Notes: generated by a model from the sequence alone, not told the origin. Positions 1 through 9,986 are shown, numbered from the stretch's first letter. The stretch: DNA of 64,000 bases from Mycolicibacterium celeriflavum (GCF_010731795.1 NZ_AP022591.1:868001-932000); one strand, 5' to 3'. Program-made: numbers and translations.

Positions 1-1227
1 GCCCGCCCGGCCGGGCACCCGGGCCAGCACAGTGTCGAAGAACGCCCGGTGCACAACGTCCACACCGGCCGCTTCTAGGCCGGCGGCCAGGGCTCGGGCG
101 CGGTGGTGCACGCGGGTTGCGATCCCGGTGAGGCCGTCTGCACCGTGATAGCTGGCATACATCGCCGCCATCACCGCCAACAGCACCTGCGCGGTGCAGA
201 TGTTGCTGGTCGCCTTGTCGCGACGGATGTGCTGCTCGCGTGTCTGCAGCGCCAGTCTGAAGGCCGGCGACCCATCCGCATCTACGGACACCCCGACCAG
301 GCGGCCGGGCAGCTGCCGTGCGTGTTTGGCGTGCACGGCCAGGTAGCCGGCGTGGGGTCCACCGAATCCCATTGGCACACCGAACCTCTGGGTGCTTCCG
401 AACGCGACGTCGGCGCCGAGCTCGGCTGGCGGGGTGATCAGCGTCAGCGCCAGCAGGTCGGCGCCGACGGCGACCAGAGCGCCCCGCTCGTGCGCCTGCC
501 CGACCAGTTCGGTCCAGTCATTGACGCATCCGCCGGCCCCGGGCAGCTGCACGATGACGCCGAAGAAGTCGCCGTCGGGCAGGCCCCGGGTGAGGTCGGC
601 GCTGACGATCTCGATGCCCAGCGGCTCGGCGCGGGTGGCCAGCACGGCGGCGGTCTGCCGGTACACGTCGGTGTCCACGGCCAGTCGGTGCGACGGGCCA
701 CGCACAGCCCGGTGCATCAGGGTCATCGCCTCGGCGGCCGCCGTGCCCTCGTCGAGCATCGAGGCGTTGGCGACCTCGAGACCGGTCAGGTCGGTCACCA
801 TGGTCTGGAAGTTCAGCAGCGCCTCCAGGCGGCCCTGACTGATCTCCGGCTGATACGGCGTGTACGCCGTGTACCACGCGGGATTCTCAAGGATGTTGCG
901 GCGCAACACCGGTGGCATCAGTGTGTCGAAATAGCCCTGGCCGATCATCGACACGGCCACCGTGTTCAGCGTGGCCAGCGAGCGCAGTTCGGCCAGCGCC
1001 TCCTCTTCGGTGGCAGGCGCGGGCAAGTGGTCGAGGCCGGGGGCCATGCCGTCGCTGGACAGCGCGTCGAGGATGGTCGATGGCAGTGCCTTTTCGGCGA
1101 GTTCGTCGAGCGAACCCATACCGATGGTCTTGAGCATCGTCGCGACCGCGTCGGCATCTGGGCCGATGTGGCGATCGGCGAAATTGGGCTGGTGGTGATC
1201 GAACACTGGGGGATGCTCCAGTCGCAT
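1..1227 (-). CDS. gcvP: Glycine dehydrogenase (P protein), N-terminal part, runs off left edge
   Basis: P protein of the glycine cleavage system, a cytosolic PLP enzyme that decarboxylates glycine and loads the aminomethyl group onto lipoyl-GcvH. The first 409 codons are in the window and the rest lies beyond base 1, so the PLP-lysine region is not visible. Family landmarks read from the start: RHIGP just after the N-terminus, [22 protein letters not shown] and [13 protein letters not shown]. The ATG at 1227 gives the reading [12 protein letters not shown]; an in-frame GTG at 1206 is possible. The mRNA leader carries a glycine riboswitch, so expression should respond to glycine. In M. tuberculosis the same gene (gcvB) sits beside this MerR/garA/gcvH block. 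Confidence 0.95.
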   Translation of the reverse strand, partial: MRLEHPPVFDHHQPNFADRHIGPDADAVATMLKTIGMGSLDELAEKALPSTILDALSSDGMAPGLDHLPAPATEEEALAELRSLATLNTVAVSMIGQGYFDTLMPPVLRRNILENPAWYTAYTPYQPEISQGRLEALLNFQTMVTDLTGLEVANASMLDEGTAAAEAMTLMHRAVRGPSHRLAVDTDVYRQTAAVLATRAEPLGIEIVSADLTRGLPDGDFFGVIVQLPGAGGCVNDWTELVGQAHERGALVAVGADLLALTLITPPAELGADVAFGSTQRFGVPMGFGGPHAGYLAVHAKHARQLPGRLVGVSVDADGSPAFRLALQTREQHIRRDKATSNICTAQVLLAVMAAMYASYHGADGLTGIATRVHHRARALAAGLEAAGVDVVHRAFFDTVLARVPGRAG

Positions 1228-1245
1228 AGAGAAACCGTGCGGGTT

Positions 1246-1476
1246 CCTCTCCCTCTGTCGTCGACCCGGACCGGGCGCCTGAGAGATTCGGCGCTCCCGG
1301 CCGCCACTTCCGGCGGCGAGAAATGCCTTTCCCCATGGGCGGGTAAGCGCCCCATATTCGTGGGCTTACCGCTTTCCAGAGGCATCGGGGCCTGGCGCGG
1401 TCCGGGGGCCTGAGAGGTTGACGGAGAGGTGTTGCTCCTTCGGCGTCCGTGACTGGCGGTCACGGAACTCTCCCGC
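1246..1476 (-). ncRNA. Tandem glycine riboswitch in the gcvP leader
   Basis: Read on the minus strand, the first aptamer (about 1476-1365) has the conserved core GCCGAAGGAGCAA, then CTCTCAGGCCCCCGGACCGCG, then the linker CTCTGGAAAG. The second aptamer (about 1364-1246) ends with CTCTCAGGCGCCCGG and GACAGAGGGAGAGG. Its 5' core is divergent: GCCCATGGGGAAAGGC stands where a GCCGAAGG-type core is expected, and a GGTAAGCCC/GGGGCGCTTACC stem precedes it. The element lies directly upstream of gcvP in the same orientation, the usual context for glycine-activated control of glycine cleavage. The rest of 1228-1544 shows no gene. Confidence 0.88.
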
Positions 1477-1544
1477 ACCAGGGCGATGCACGGGCGATTC
1501 TACCGCTCGCCGCGCCCGCCTACACGCTCAGCTGCGGGAAGAGG

Positions 1545-2183
1545 TCAGCCGATCTTGCGGTCGCGGTGCTTGCGCCGGGAGGCCAGCTCGTCCTCCGGCG
1601 CCGCGATCGACTCGCCGCCGTCGGCCCGCTCACCGGGAAAATCCGCGATTGCGCCGGTCAGCTCCCGCATGGCGCCTGACACGGCGATACCGAACACGCC
1701 CTGACCGCCCTGCAGCAGGTCGACCACCTCTTCGGCCGACGTGCACTCATACACCGTGGTGCCGTCGGAGAACAGCGTGATGTTGGCCAGATCGCGAACC
1801 CCGCGCTGACGCAGATGGTCCACGGCGACACGGATGTTGTGCAGCGAGATGCCGGTATCGAGCAGTCGCTTGACGATCTTGAGTACCAGGATGTCCTTGA
1901 ACGAGTACAGCCGCTGGCTACCGGAGCCGGCCGCGCCGCGAATCGACGGCACGACGAGCGACGTCCGCGCCCAGTAGTCCAGCTGCCGGTAGGTGATGCC
2001 CGCGATCTGGCAGGCGCTGGGTCCCCGGTAGCCGACCAGCTCGTCGGGGACGGAGTCGTCGGGGAAGAGCCCCGCCTGCACGGGTTCTGTTGCCGACGAT
2101 TCTTGGGGGGCCGTCTGTTCCGAATCCGCGGGGCCGCTAGCAGCAGTGAGATCCAGCTGCTCCTGACGTGGCGTGTCTCCCAC
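1545..2183 (-). CDS. MerR-family transcriptional regulator (Rv1830-like)
   Basis: Probable DNA-binding regulator. After an acidic N-terminal tail, the winged-helix MerR domain is clear (GPSACQIAGITYRQLDYWAR, then SGSQRLYSFKDILVLKIVKRL), followed by a helical segment with HNIRVAVDHLRQRG. The C-terminus is basic (RRKHRDRKIG). The GTG at 2183 (212 residues) is preferred because GAGAGG lies 9 bases upstream; a TTG at 2246 would add 21 residues. It occupies the position of M. tuberculosis Rv1830, between gcvP and the DUF151 gene. No effector-binding cysteines are visible, so the inducer is unknown. A TATGCT hexamer around 2265-2270 on this strand could be its -10. Confidence 0.88.
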   Translation of the reverse strand: MGDTPRQEQLDLTAASGPADSEQTAPQESSATEPVQAGLFPDDSVPDELVGYRGPSACQIAGITYRQLDYWARTSLVVPSIRGAAGSGSQRLYSFKDILVLKIVKRLLDTGISLHNIRVAVDHLRQRGVRDLANITLFSDGTTVYECTSAEEVVDLLQGGQGVFGIAVSGAMRELTGAIADFPGERADGGESIAAPEDELASRRKHRDRKIG

Positions 2184-2400
2184 TTCCAGATTCCTCTCGC
2201 CGATCGAACCCGCGTCTGTGACCTGCGTGGGCGCACATTCTGCCAAGCCCGAGTGTGTCGAGCATACGCTTCGCGCCGTGCCTTCGACTGCCCATCAGTG
2301 GTCCGGCCACCAAAGTATGGCTGCCCCAATCGCGGATGGGGAAAACGCGCGCCGCGTGTCGAAGCGACGAGACGTTTCCGTGACAAACGAACGCGTCCGG

Positions 2401-2895
2401 CTAGGTCGCCTTGAAATCGTCGGGCGAGACGCTGTCGAGGAACTCCTTGAACTTCTCCACCTCGTCCTCGCGCACTGCGCCCGCTGCCTCGTCGTCGTTC
2501 TCGTCGGGGATGATGAGGCCGGCCTCCGCCAACACCGCCTCCTCGACGTAAATCGGCACCCCCACCCGCAGCGCGATCGCCACCGAGTCCGATGGCCGCG
2601 CCGAAACCTTGATGTCGCGGTCGAAGATCAGGTCGGCGTAGAACGTGCCTTCCTGCAGGTCGACGATGCGCACCTCTTTGAGCGAATGACCAAGCGCAGC
2701 AATGACATCGCGAATCAGATCGTGCGTCAACGGCCGCGCCGGCTCGACGCCCTGCTGTTCGAGTGCGATTGCGGCCGCCTCTGACTGGCCGATCCAGATC
2801 GGCAGATACCGGTCGCCGTTGGACTCCCTCAGCAGCAGGACCGGCTGGTTCTGAGGCTGCTCCACGCGAATGCCGACCACACGAACCTCACCCAT
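2401..2895 (-). CDS. DUF151 / bifunctional nuclease family protein (Rv1829-like)
   Basis: A 164-residue cytosolic protein of the DUF151 (bifunctional nuclease) family. The family signature is present: LLLRESNGDRYLPIWIGQSEA near residue 21, then IALEQQGVEPARPLTHDL and the central SARPSDSVAIALRVGVPIY. The C-terminal tail is acidic (PDENDDEAAGAVREDEVEK), as in actinobacterial members. The ATG at 2895 has a GGAGG sequence upstream. It lies between two MerR genes in the order seen in M. tuberculosis (Rv1828-Rv1829-Rv1830). Plant homologues have reported nuclease activity; activity in mycobacteria is not evident from sequence. Confidence 0.9.
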   Translation of the reverse strand: MGEVRVVGIRVEQPQNQPVLLLRESNGDRYLPIWIGQSEAAAIALEQQGVEPARPLTHDLIRDVIAALGHSLKEVRIVDLQEGTFYADLIFDRDIKVSARPSDSVAIALRVGVPIYVEEAVLAEAGLIIPDENDDEAAGAVREDEVEKFKEFLDSVSPDDFKAT

Positions 2896-2955
2896 CTGTG
2901 TCTGCCCTCCGCGCCGAAGAAGCCAGCCTGTTAGCCATCGCTTCGAGTCTAATCC

Positions 2956-3690
2956 TCAGCGATCCAGTACGTCGCGCACCGCCGACTTGATCAGGGATGT
3001 GTGCAAAGTGATCGCCAGCGCCGCCACCTCACGTGCCAGGTCGTCGGCGCGGTCGCGGGCGCCGGCCTTGTTCGCCTTGACGATCGGTCCGGCGATCTGG
3101 GCGATCAGGTCGGACTGCCGGTCGGCCGCCGAGCGGAACGCCCGCAGATGCCGCGCCTCGACACCGTAGTCCGCGAGCGCGCGCGCACATTGCGCAATCA
3201 CCACGGAGTGCTCGTCGAAGAATCCACCGGGGCCGGTGGTGATGATCCCGGCCTTCACGAGCGAACTCAGAAGCTCGTCGCCGACGCCTGAGCGGGCCAG
3301 CAGATCCTCCCGGGACAGCCGCACCTGCGTCGGAGCCACCGCCGACACCGCCCCGGCATCGCCGTCCGCCGCTACCGGTACCAGACGCGGCACCCCGTAG
3401 GCGGATCCGCTCTGGGGTAGCTCGCCGTCCGGCTGCGCGTCGAGCTGCGCCTTGATCACCTTCAACGGTAGGTACTGGTCACGCTGGGCGGTCAGGATGA
3501 ACCGCAGGCGTGCACAGTCGTAGGCGGTGAACCGCCGATAACCCGACGCGGAGCGCTGCGGGGTGACCAGACCTTCGGCCTCCAGGAACCGGATCTTGGA
3601 AATGGTCACGTCCGGGAAGTCCGGTCGCAGCAGATCGAGGACCGCTCCGATCGACATCCCAGTCAGCGCGGGAGTGTCGGGTGCTGTCAT
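2956..3690 (-). CDS. MerR-family transcriptional regulator (Rv1828-like)
   Basis: A 244-residue regulator. Residues about 10-80 form a MerR winged helix ([20 protein letters not shown], then [20 protein letters not shown] and [20 protein letters not shown]). A separate C-terminal helical domain contains [20 protein letters not shown] and [20 protein letters not shown]. The long C-terminal domain and position next to garA match M. tuberculosis Rv1828, a MerR-like factor with an atypical dimerisation domain. The ATG at 3690 is 32 bases downstream of the garA stop, so co-transcription with garA is likely. Confidence 0.9.
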   Translation of the reverse strand: MTAPDTPALTGMSIGAVLDLLRPDFPDVTISKIRFLEAEGLVTPQRSASGYRRFTAYDCARLRFILTAQRDQYLPLKVIKAQLDAQPDGELPQSGSAYGVPRLVPVAADGDAGAVSAVAPTQVRLSREDLLARSGVGDELLSSLVKAGIITTGPGGFFDEHSVVIAQCARALADYGVEARHLRAFRSAADRQSDLIAQIAGPIVKANKAGARDRADDLAREVAALAITLHTSLIKSAVRDVLDR

Positions 3691-3722
3691 CGTTACTCTT
3701 CGCGCAAACGCTGATCGGCCAC

Positions 3723-4202
3723 TTAGCCGACCGCCCCGCCGTCGTCGCCTTTGGGCCCGGTCAGAAACACCAGGCGGAATTTGCCGATCTGCACCTCGTC
3801 ACCGTTGGCGAGCACCGCGGAGTCCACGGGTTCGCGGTTGACGTAGGTGCCGTTGAGGCTGCCGACGTCGACCACCTGGAACTCGCCGCCTTCGAGCCGG
3901 AACTCGGCGTGCCGACGACTCACCGTGACGTCGTCGAGGAAGATGTCGCTGTCTGGATGCCGGCCGGCCGACGTGGTGGGCTGGTCGAGCAGGAACCGGG
4001 AGCCCGCATTCGGCCCTCGCTTGACGACCAGCAGCGCCGAACCGGCAGGTAGACCTTCGACGCCCGAGACGGCGCCCTCGGTGCCCGCCGTCGCCGGGGC
4101 GTCCAGTTCGTTGAGGAAGTCGGCGCGGAAGACCGATGTCGTTTCCACGGTGACTTCGTCAGACGTCTGGTCGGTCCCAGAATTCCGGTCGTTTTCCGTC
4201 AC
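3723..4202 (-). CDS. garA: Glycogen accumulation regulator GarA, FHA domain
   Basis: Forkhead-associated regulator that, as known for mycobacterial GarA/OdhI, binds 2-oxoglutarate dehydrogenase, glutamate dehydrogenase and glutamate synthase and is switched off by Ser/Thr kinase phosphorylation. The N-terminal tail carries the phospho-acceptor motif VETTSVF with Thr21 and Thr22. The FHA domain spans about 55-150, with [22 protein letters not shown] and SLNGTYVN, the phosphothreonine-binding residues. The GTG at 4202 has GGAG 6 bases upstream. It precedes the MerR gene by 32 bases and follows gcvH, as in M. tuberculosis Rv1826-Rv1828. Confidence 0.97.
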   Translation of the reverse strand: MTENDRNSGTDQTSDEVTVETTSVFRADFLNELDAPATAGTEGAVSGVEGLPAGSALLVVKRGPNAGSRFLLDQPTTSAGRHPDSDIFLDDVTVSRRHAEFRLEGGEFQVVDVGSLNGTYVNREPVDSAVLANGDEVQIGKFRLVFLTGPKGDDGGAVG

Positions 4203-4334
4203 CCGCTGCTCCTAACTGGCTGCTGTGGCGATACCGCGTCTGATGTTGACCGTACCGCGCAGTGGACGCGATTGTGCCCACCACCGCCGGATCGGCCCTA
4301 GTTGGCGTCCGGTGTGCAGAACCCTAACAACCCG

Positions 4335-4730
4335 TCAATCGGTCACCGTGCTGCGGTAGCCGTCGGCATCAAGAAGCGCGCGCAATGCTTCCTCCAATGC
4401 GCCGGCGTCGGTCTGCAACTCGACCAGCCAACCCTCGCCGTAGGGGTCGGAGTTGACCAGCTGCGGGTTGCCCTCCAGATCACCGTTGACCGCAACCACT
4501 TTCGCGGTGACGGGGGCGTAGAGGTCAGACACCGACTTGGTGGACTCCACCTCGCCGAACGACTCGCCTGCCGTCACGTCGGCGCCGATGTCGGGCAGCT
4601 GGACGAACACGACGTCACCAAGCGCCGACTGGGCATAGTCGGTGATGCCGACCCGCACGGTGTCGTCGCCGGTGCGCAGCACCCACTCGTGTTCCTCGGT
4701 GTAGTGCAGGTCGGCTGGGATCTCGCTCAC
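4335..4730 (-). CDS. gcvH: Glycine cleavage system H protein
   Basis: Lipoyl carrier of the glycine cleavage system; its lipoyl-lysine shuttles the aminomethyl group from GcvP to the T protein. At 131 residues it has the usual length. The family motif [15 protein letters not shown] places the lipoylated lysine at residue 65, and [20 protein letters not shown] is the typical N-terminal strand pair. The GTG at 4730 has GAGGAG upstream. gcvP lies 3 kb away in the same orientation; the riboswitch is in front of gcvP, not this gene, so the two may be controlled differently. A 132-base gap separates it from garA. Confidence 0.97.
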   Translation of the reverse strand: MSEIPADLHYTEEHEWVLRTGDDTVRVGITDYAQSALGDVVFVQLPDIGADVTAGESFGEVESTKSVSDLYAPVTAKVVAVNGDLEGNPQLVNSDPYGEGWLVELQTDAGALEEALRALLDADGYRSTVTD

Positions 4731-4774
4731 GGCGCTCCTCGTTCTTCAGCGTTCGGCTGGGCTGGCCACTGCCG

Positions 4775-5587
4775 TCATTTGACTGGCTGAGCGTATTGGC
4801 GCTGTTTCGGTTGCCGCAAGGCGGTCACGTCGACCCGGTCCGACTGTTGCACCGTCATGGTGCCGCCGACGCGTTCGACGCTGTCCATGGCGCCGCCGGG
4901 AATGGTCATCGCCGCGGCCAGCGTGGGTGGATCGCCAATGGCCAGAACGGAATACGGCGGTTTCATGGTCGCGTTGTCGACCACCAGGGCGCCGGGGTCG
5001 CCGACCACCCAGGTGTCGACGCCGACGCGCACCGAGGTCTGTTGGCCGGGACCCCCGCCGCGGATCTCCATGGCCTCGGCGCCGGCGTTGCGCAGCTCGT
5101 TGATCACGTCGAGCAGCGTTTCGGCGGGGACGCCGGGCGCGGTGTCGGTGATGGTCAGCGTGACGCCGGGACCGGTTGCGGGCACGGTGCCGATCAGGAT
5201 GGACAGTGCGGCCAGCCGGGCCTGGGCGTTCTCGATGGCCGCCTGGTCGCTGCTGCCGGACGCCTGCAACTGCCCCAGTGTCCGCTGCAGATCGCTCACC
5301 TCGGTGTTCAGTGCGGCCTCCCGCTGCTGGAGCGAATCGAGCAGCACCAGCAGATCGGCGGGGCGGGCGGTCTCCAGCGCGTCGCCGGATTCGTTCTGCC
5401 GCACCTGGGTGACGATGGCCACGCCGAGCACGACACAGAGCAGCACCGCCAACACCCGAAAGATGAGCTGCGACCGCGTGCGCCGCTCTCCGCGCAACTC
5501 GTCGAGGTCGGGCGCGGGCGCATCGGGCGGCAACTCGTGGCGGCCGTGCTGCTCCGGCTGCTCGTGCTGCGGGGTGTGCTCACTCAT
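4775..5587 (-). CDS. DUF881 membrane-anchored protein (Rv1825-like)
   Basis: A 270-residue DUF881 protein. A charged N-terminal tail (SEHTPQHEQPEQHGRHELPP) precedes one membrane segment, LIFRVLAVLLCVVLGVAIVT, then a short coiled coil (LLDSLQQREAALNTEVSDLQ) and an extracytoplasmic domain with GPGVTLTITDTAPGV, ELRNAGAEAMEIRG and PYSVLAIGDP. It forms a block with a DUF1290 protein and a second DUF881 protein, as in M. tuberculosis Rv1823-Rv1825. The Firmicute counterparts (YlxW/YlxX, Sbp) lie near cell-division genes, so an envelope or division role is plausible but unproven. Confidence 0.9.
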   Translation of the reverse strand: MSEHTPQHEQPEQHGRHELPPDAPAPDLDELRGERRTRSQLIFRVLAVLLCVVLGVAIVTQVRQNESGDALETARPADLLVLLDSLQQREAALNTEVSDLQRTLGQLQASGSSDQAAIENAQARLAALSILIGTVPATGPGVTLTITDTAPGVPAETLLDVINELRNAGAEAMEIRGGGPGQQTSVRVGVDTWVVGDPGALVVDNATMKPPYSVLAIGDPPTLAAAMTIPGGAMDSVERVGGTMTVQQSDRVDVTALRQPKQRQYAQPVK

Positions 5588-5602
5588 GGGTCTATGCCTC
5601 GA

Positions 5603-5655
5603 CTCGCACTCGCTCCGGTCCTCGCTCGTTCCTCGCTGCGATCCTCGCTCGCGTT
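5603..5655. repeat. Low-complexity CTCGCT-rich spacer
   Basis: The spacer between the two membrane genes is built from imperfect repeats of CTCGCT/CTCGCTCG (cactcgctccggtcctcgct, then cgttcctcgctgcgatcctc). It has no flanking direct repeat or coding signal. It may be slippage-derived sequence; no function is assigned. Confidence 0.5.
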
Positions 5656-5668
5656 CGTCTTCATGGGT

Positions 5669-6001
5669 CTAGGCGCCGAACAGCCTGCGCCGCAGGGCGG
5701 CTGCGTTGCCGAAGATCCGGATGCCGAGTACGACGATGATCGCCGTCGACAGCTGGGTGCCGACGCCCAGCTGGTCACCGACATAGACGATCAGCGCGGC
5801 GACCAACACGTTGAACACGAACGACACCACGAACACCTTCGAGTCGAAGATGCGCTCCAGATATGCGCGCAGCCCGCCAAAGACGGCGTCGAGCGCGGCG
5901 ACGACCGCGATCGGCAGATACGGCTGGACGAAGTCGGGCACGTCGGGATGGAAGACCAGCCCGAGCACGATGCCGACGACAAGTGCGGCGATTCCGATCA
6001 T
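5669..6001 (-). CDS. DUF1290 small basic membrane protein (Rv1824-like)
   Basis: A 110-residue integral membrane protein with three predicted membrane helices: IGIAALVVGIVLGLVF, the LPIAVVAALDAVFGG region, and VVSFVFNVLVAALIVYVG continuing into TAIIVVLGIRIFGN. The segment LPIAVVAALDAVFGGLRAYL is the DUF1290/Sbp signature. The ATG at 6001 is chosen because upstream in-frame codons lie inside the preceding DUF881 gene; a GTG at 6010 is an alternative. It sits between two DUF881 genes, so the three products probably act together at the membrane. Confidence 0.87.
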   Translation of the reverse strand: MIGIAALVVGIVLGLVFHPDVPDFVQPYLPIAVVAALDAVFGGLRAYLERIFDSKVFVVSFVFNVLVAALIVYVGDQLGVGTQLSTAIIVVLGIRIFGNAAALRRRLFGA

Positions 6002-6023
6002 GTATCTGACTTCATCTCTGTTT

Positions 6024-6938
6024 CTACGGCCCAATCTCCTTGGCGAAGTTGATTTCTCGGACGGAGGCAGCGGGCAGTTCGAGCCCGTCACCGGCGCTTA
6101 CGCTGACCCCGACGCCGTAGGAGGCCTCCAAAAGTCGAAGACGTTGCAGGCCGGGGCTGCGATCGAACACGTCCTGCATCGCGTGTGGCGGTCCGATCGC
6201 GAGGACGACATATGGGCTGCTGATCGGTTGATTGTCGACCAGGATGCCGCCGCCCGCCTGTCGGACCGTCACATTGGGCCCGATCCGCACGCCGCCCACC
6301 GACAGCGCTTCGGCGCCGCTGACCCACAGCGAGTTGACGACCAGTTGAAGATCACGGTCCAGGATCACCTGCCGGCTGCCCGGTACTCGCGACTTCGAGA
6401 CGTCGCTGAGGTCCGCGGACGCGCCCGGGTCGGTGACCGTGATCGTCAGGCCGGGGCCGATCACCGGTGTGGCTGCCGCGGCGAAGTTCGCCCCGTCGAG
6501 TCGTTCCAGGAGTTGCTGGCCGCGCGTATCACCTTCGAGGCGGTTGCGCCGTTCGTCGTCGACCTCGGCGGCCAGCGTGTCCCTGCGCGCCGCGATGGCC
6601 GCGGTGTCGGCTTCGGCCGTGCGCACGCTGCCGGCGAGCACCTGCTGTGTCTCGCGGACGCCCGGGGCGGTCGCGCGGGCCTGGGCCATCGCAACCGCGA
6701 ACACCACCACCAACAGCAGCGCACCGGCCACCTGCCAGATCCGGGTCTGCCACCGGGGCCGCAGTCGGCCGGCGGCCTTGGCCTCGGCGGCCGCCGCGTA
6801 CCCGGGGTCGAGGTGATCGGTCAGCAACGACCGCAGCAACGACGGCACCGGGATGAGGGTCGGCCGGTCCGCCTCGTGGGCGTTGCGACCCGCTTGCGGG
6901 TCGTAGCCGCCGAGCGTTCTGCGGAAACTCTGGGTCAT
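6024..6938 (-). CDS. DUF881 membrane-anchored protein (Rv1823-like)
   Basis: Second DUF881 protein, 304 residues. It has a cytosolic N-terminus of about 65 residues, one membrane helix ([18 protein letters not shown]), a coiled-coil stretch ([20 protein letters not shown]) and the DUF881 domain with [30 protein letters not shown] and [15 protein letters not shown]. The ATG at 6938 overlaps the stop of the upstream phosphotransferase gene by four bases (ATGA), indicating translational coupling. It is a paralogue of the 4775-5587 gene. The function is not established. Confidence 0.9.
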   Translation of the reverse strand: MTQSFRRTLGGYDPQAGRNAHEADRPTLIPVPSLLRSLLTDHLDPGYAAAAEAKAAGRLRPRWQTRIWQVAGALLLVVVFAVAMAQARATAPGVRETQQVLAGSVRTAEADTAAIAARRDTLAAEVDDERRNRLEGDTRGQQLLERLDGANFAAAATPVIGPGLTITVTDPGASADLSDVSKSRVPGSRQVILDRDLQLVVNSLWVSGAEALSVGGVRIGPNVTVRQAGGGILVDNQPISSPYVVLAIGPPHAMQDVFDRSPGLQRLRLLEASYGVGVSVSAGDGLELPAASVREINFAKEIGP

Positions 6939-7561
6939 CGCGACACCTTCGGCAGCTGTCGCACCACCATGCCCACCTGGAGCAGATACAGCAGACCGGA
7001 CCACAGGTACATCGCCAGACCCCAGATCAGGAAGGCCCAGCCGATGGCCAGCACCACCCGGCTCCAGGTCGCGTCCCACTGGCCCAACAGGATCAGCGGC
7101 AGCCCGGACATCAACGCGAACGTGGCGGCCTTGCCGATGTAGGTGACCGGCAGCGCGGTCAGGCCGCGGCTGCGCAGCAGCGGCAGCGTCGCGGCCAGCA
7201 CAGCGTCGCGGCCGATCAGCGTGAGGACGATCCACCACGGCAGCGAGCCGTGAATCGCCATGGCGATCGGCACCACGAGCATGTAGATGCGGTCGACGGC
7301 CGGGTCGAGCAACTCCCCCAGCCGCGACGACTGGTTGTCGACCAGCCGCGCGATCTTGCCGTCGGCCCAGTCGGAGAAGCCGCTGAACATCAGCACCGCC
7401 ACGGCCCACGCGTTGGCGTGCACCACCAGCAGCAACCAGAGGAACACCGGCACCAACACCAGGCGCAGCACGCTGAGCACATTGGGCACCGTGAGTACCC
7501 GGTCGCGGGCCTGGCCCGTTTCGTCCGGCGGCGAGGGCGCTTGGCCGTGCGCCTCGGTCAT
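6935..7561 (-). CDS. pgsA2: CDP-alcohol phosphatidyltransferase (Rv1822/PgsA2-like)
   Basis: A 208-residue membrane enzyme that transfers a phosphatidyl group from CDP-diacylglycerol to an alcohol acceptor. The CDP-alcohol motif is intact near residues 65-95: DWADGKIAR, then G and DPAVD, giving the DG..AR...G...D...D pattern with its metal-binding aspartates. About five membrane helices follow. It corresponds to M. tuberculosis pgsA2 (Rv1822). Glycerol phosphate or a related polyol could be the acceptor, but the motif alone does not decide this. The ATG at 7561 follows the secA2 stop by nine bases, so it is likely in one transcript with secA2. Confidence 0.9.
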   Translation of the reverse strand: MTEAHGQAPSPPDETGQARDRVLTVPNVLSVLRLVLVPVFLWLLLVVHANAWAVAVLMFSGFSDWADGKIARLVDNQSSRLGELLDPAVDRIYMLVVPIAMAIHGSLPWWIVLTLIGRDAVLAATLPLLRSRGLTALPVTYIGKAATFALMSGLPLILLGQWDATWSRVVLAIGWAFLIWGLAMYLWSGLLYLLQVGMVVRQLPKVSR

Positions 7562-7570
7562 GGACTCAAC

Positions 7571-9895
7571 CTAGCGGAACACGCCCGGCAGGCTCAGCGC
7601 CGACAGCGAGTCGTCGGCGAGCGGGTTGTCGTGCACCATGTACGTCCACGTCGAGGTCGGTCGGGCCAGCTTGGAGAGGTCGACCCCGGGCTCGTCCTCG
7701 ATCGACGGCGCGGTCTCGAACGTCTGCTGGGCCGCCTCGATCGCATCGGCGGCCAGCGAGGCGAACGCGTCGACAGCCATCCGGTGGAACTCGTCGATCG
7801 GTGTCTGGTTGCCCAGCGCTCGCAGGTGGATGCTCTCCCGGATGTCGGCCAGAAACGCCAGGTGGTCGGCCCACCCTCGGTCGAGGTGGAACAGCATGAT
7901 CAGCCGGCAGATCTTCTCCAGCTTCTCCTCGCCGAGCCGCTCGACGACCTCCTCGTAGCGTTTCGGCGAGAGGTCGGCGATTTCCTCACGTGCGGTCGGC
8001 GTGCGCAGCAAGGTGTTTCGGCGTTCGACGATGATCGCGCGCTGCTGGGCGATCAGCTGGTTGTAGCGCCAGTTGTTGGCGTGGATGTCGAGCATCCGGC
8101 CTTCGGCGATGCGCTGCGCGTGATCCAACAAGGTGGCCGCCTTGGGGCTCACGACGCGACCGTCCTCGTCGCTGTCCATCGGAAGCTTGTTCGGTTCGAG
8201 GTGCGCGACCACCACGTCGTCTTCCCAACTGGAGAAGAACACCGACGAGCCCGGGTCGCCCTGGCGCCCGGCGCGACCGCGCAGCTGGTTGTCGAGCCGC
8301 TCGGTGTGGTGCCGACCGGTGCCGATGACGTGCAGCCCGCCGAGCTCGGCGACCTCATCATGGTCGGCCTCGTCGGAGCCACCGAGACGGATATCTGTGC
8401 CGCGGCCGGCCATCTGGGTGGACACCGTGATGCTGCCGAGCTTGCCGGCCTCGGCGATCACCGCGGCCTCCTCGGCGTCGTTCTTCGCATTGAGGACGAC
8501 CGCGGGCATGCCCGCCTTCAACAGCTTCTCGTGCAGCTCCTCCGACTCGGCCACGTCGCGGGTGCCCACCAGCACCGGTTGCCTGGTCTCGTGGATCTCC
8601 TTGATGTGCTCGACGATCGCGTCGTTCTTGGCTGCCGCCGTGACGTACACGCGGTCGGTTTCGTCCTGGCGGATGTTCGGCTTGTTGGGGTCGATCGGCG
8701 AGACGCCGAGCTTGTAGAACTGGCGCAGCTGCTCGCCTGCGGCCAGCGCGGTGCCGGTCATGCCGCACACCGTCTGGTACCGGTTGACCAGCGCCTGCAC
8801 CGTGATGGTGTCGAGCACCTCACCGGTCTCGGTCGTCTCGATGCCCTCCTTCGCCTCGACCGCAGCCTGCAGACCGTCGGGCCAGCGCTGCAGCTGGGCG
8901 ATCCGGCCGCGGGAGGCGTTGATCAGATGTACGGCGTCGTCGCGGACGATGTAGTGCACATCGCGCTGCAGCAGCACATGCGCGTGCAGCGCCACGTTGA
9001 TCTCGGTGAGCGTGGTGGCGACGTGCTCCTCGGAATACAGGTCGATGCCGCCGAGTTTGGCTTCCATCTTCAGCGCGCCGGTCTCGGTGAGATGCACGTT
9101 GCGACTGTCGGTGTCGGTGTCGTAGTCGACGCCCGGCGTGAGTTCGCCGACCATCCGGATGATCTCGACCTTCGGGGTCTCGCGGTGGCTGGTCCCCGCG
9201 AGCACCAGCGGCACCAGCGCTTCGTCGACGAGCACGGAGTCGGCCTCGTCGATCAGCGCGACGTCGGGGTTCGGTGAGACGAGATCGTCCACGTCGGTGA
9301 CCAGCTGATCGCGCAGCACGTCGAAGCCGATCTCGTTGACCGACGCGTAGGTGATGTTGCACTTGTAGGCCGCGCGGCGCTCGTCGGCCGTCGAGCTCTC
9401 GGTGATCCAACCGACGGTCAGGTCCAGCGCCTCCAGCAGCGGGCCCATCCACTCGGCGTCGCGGCGCGCCAGATAGTCGTTGATGGTGATGACGTGCACG
9501 CGCCGACCACCCAGCGCATAACCGGCCGCCGCGATCGCGCCCGACAGGGTCTTGCCTTCACCGGTGGCCATCTCGACCACGTCGCCGGCGAGCATCCGCA
9601 GTGCACCAAGCAGCTGCACATCAAAAGGACGGAGCTGGGTCGTCCTTTCGGCCGCCTCCCTGGCGATCGCAAGGAACTGCGGAATGTCGGTGGACTCGGC
9701 GAGGTCGTCGAGGTTCAGCAGCTTGGCGGCCTTGCGCAGTTGCTCGTCGTCGAGCGCCGCGGCCTTCTCGTCGAACTCCGCCGAGCCGCGCACCTCGGCC
9801 ATCGACTGGGCCTGGTCCCGGTCGGTGCTGGCGCCGAGCAGCCGCCAGAATTTACTGCTGACACGACCTGAATTGCGGGTCTTCGTCTTCGCCAC
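7571..9895 (-). CDS. secA2: Accessory Sec translocase ATPase SecA2
   Basis: Accessory SecA motor that exports a subset of proteins in mycobacteria. At 774 residues it is shorter than housekeeping SecA1 and matches SecA2 (about 780). Walker A is TGEGKT at 111-116 and the DEAD box LIDEAD ends at residue 219. The motor core continues with [13 protein letters not shown] and [14 protein letters not shown]. The C-terminal zinc-binding tail of SecA1 is absent, as expected. The GTG at 9895 is chosen because a TACGGT hexamer lies exactly 6 bases upstream, implying a leaderless transcript, and because the protein then begins like known SecA2 ([13 protein letters not shown]). Confidence 0.96.
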   Translation of the reverse strand: MAKTKTRNSGRVSSKFWRLLGASTDRDQAQSMAEVRGSAEFDEKAAALDDEQLRKAAKLLNLDDLAESTDIPQFLAIAREAAERTTQLRPFDVQLLGALRMLAGDVVEMATGEGKTLSGAIAAAGYALGGRRVHVITINDYLARRDAEWMGPLLEALDLTVGWITESSTADERRAAYKCNITYASVNEIGFDVLRDQLVTDVDDLVSPNPDVALIDEADSVLVDEALVPLVLAGTSHRETPKVEIIRMVGELTPGVDYDTDTDSRNVHLTETGALKMEAKLGGIDLYSEEHVATTLTEINVALHAHVLLQRDVHYIVRDDAVHLINASRGRIAQLQRWPDGLQAAVEAKEGIETTETGEVLDTITVQALVNRYQTVCGMTGTALAAGEQLRQFYKLGVSPIDPNKPNIRQDETDRVYVTAAAKNDAIVEHIKEIHETRQPVLVGTRDVAESEELHEKLLKAGMPAVVLNAKNDAEEAAVIAEAGKLGSITVSTQMAGRGTDIRLGGSDEADHDEVAELGGLHVIGTGRHHTERLDNQLRGRAGRQGDPGSSVFFSSWEDDVVVAHLEPNKLPMDSDEDGRVVSPKAATLLDHAQRIAEGRMLDIHANNWRYNQLIAQQRAIIVERRNTLLRTPTAREEIADLSPKRYEEVVERLGEEKLEKICRLIMLFHLDRGWADHLAFLADIRESIHLRALGNQTPIDEFHRMAVDAFASLAADAIEAAQQTFETAPSIEDEPGVDLSKLARPTSTWTYMVHDNPLADDSLSALSLPGVFR

Positions 9896-9901
9896 ACCGC
9901 T

Positions 9902-9907
9902 ACCGTA
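9902..9907 (-). promoter_or_regulatory. Predicted -10 element for leaderless secA2
   Basis: TACGGT on the minus strand, separated by six bases from the secA2 GTG. It fits the mycobacterial TANNNT -10, with transcription beginning at or beside the start codon. No strong -35 is visible. Confidence 0.5.
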
Positions 9908-9986
9908 CGCGTCCCTTTTTGGCGCGAGCGTGCGCGTCAGCGCACCGACACGCCGCAATTCGGCAGCAGTCTGCGCACCCTCGTGA

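Noticed and set aside
103..1413. Long open frame on the plus strand opposite gcvP
   Set aside because: It reads antisense to a clearly conserved gcvP and its riboswitch, and is rich in Gly/Arg/His as expected of shadow frames in GC-rich DNA.
5603..5655. CTCGCT-rich repeat considered as an attachment site or small mobile element
   Set aside because: No flanking direct repeats, integrase or terminal inverted repeats; it is low-complexity spacer.
4796..6052. 418-codon open frame on the plus strand
   Set aside because: Antisense to two conserved membrane genes; composition matches other shadow frames.
7250..9277. 675-codon open frame on the plus strand
   Set aside because: It is antisense to secA2 and pgsA2, whose motifs are unmistakable; its sequence has no recognisable domain.
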